NCBI GenBank assembly: GCA_963989245.1
Contig: OZ022340.1
Coordinates: 41,767,076 to 41,831,075 of the forward strand
Direction of reading: 5' to 3'
Length of the DNA: 64,000 nt
From: Nansenia antarctica
Lineage: Eukaryota; Chordata; Actinopteri; Argentiniformes; Microstomatidae
Shown: one piece after another, positions 63,856 through 64,000 of the stretch
Numbering within the stretch: the first letter of the stretch is position 1
Layout of the letters: every line of letters begins with the position of its first letter
Translations under genes and position numbers: made by a program
The notes under the pieces: model-generated
Databases searched by the model: none
What the model was told of the DNA's origin: nothing
Seen by the model: only the letters and a program-made list of their open reading frames with translations

Positions 63856-64000
63856 AGTGTTTCCCCTACAATTGCCTTGGGAGGGCGGGCCGCATCTGGT
63901 TAGCTCGTTGGTTAGTCCGCCAGTAGTCTCGCATAGCCAGACCTATCTCCACACTTCGCTTCGCACTGGAGAATAATACAAGATTTTGCACGAGTGTGTG
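63856..64000. mobile_element. hAT-like terminus running off the window
   Basis: Starts CAGTGTTTCCCCTACAATTG, a typical hAT end. Only the first 145 bp are in the window. Confidence 0.5.

Overview
The window is vertebrate nuclear DNA, almost certainly from a teleost fish. The evidence is split genes with GT-AG introns, fish-type Tc1, hAT, piggyBac-like, LINE and tRNA-SINE repeats, Gypsy LTR retrotransposons and long CA, AAT and minisatellite arrays. Species cannot be fixed from the sequence. Only two host genes are supported. They lie tail to tail. NME4 (mitochondrial nucleoside diphosphate kinase) is on the + strand, with five coding exons between 22271 and 35640. LUC7L (U1 snRNP-associated splicing factor) is on the - strand, with seven coding exons between 59157 and 39187; its first one or two coding exons lie beyond position 64000. 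In human both genes map to 16p13.3, so the pairing fits conserved synteny.

Region by region: 1-2173 holds degenerate repeats. 2174-12440 is one large foldback DNA transposon with about 1.53-kb, nearly identical inverted arms. Each arm carries a THAP zinc-finger first exon. It contains a piggyBac-like insertion (4576-7448, with a BEL/Pao-like gag remnant and a minisatellite) and a 2.55-kb element of unknown type (9785-12331). 12742-21026 is a very young Gypsy retrotransposon: identical 646-bp LTRs, a tRNA-His primer site, a canonical -1 frameshift heptamer between gag and pol, and one frame break in integrase. 22271-35640 is NME4, whose introns hold a decayed Gypsy (24470-28818) inside a LINE, plus Tc1 and LINE fragments. 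36.5-38.2 kb holds LINE and SINE pieces. 38.4-59.2 kb is LUC7L, whose introns hold an R2-superfamily LINE with a restriction-like endonuclease, a hAT-type element carrying a Gypsy integrase gene fragment (45203-46883), a 709-bp tandem triplication, another LINE, and a Tc1 containing a hAT that contains further elements. 59925-63675 is a hAT element, itself split by a LINE, inserted in a 20-bp minisatellite.

The most unusual signals are four. First, the THAP-bearing foldback element. Second, the hAT-bounded element with a Gypsy integrase ORF and no reverse transcriptase. Third, two LUC7L exon boundaries amplified into minisatellites, one multiplying a 3' splice site about eight times and the other a 5' splice site about five times. 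Fourth, two YY1-type motifs in each Gypsy LTR. All calls come from reading the sequence. No database search was run, and repeat-family names are given at superfamily level where possible.
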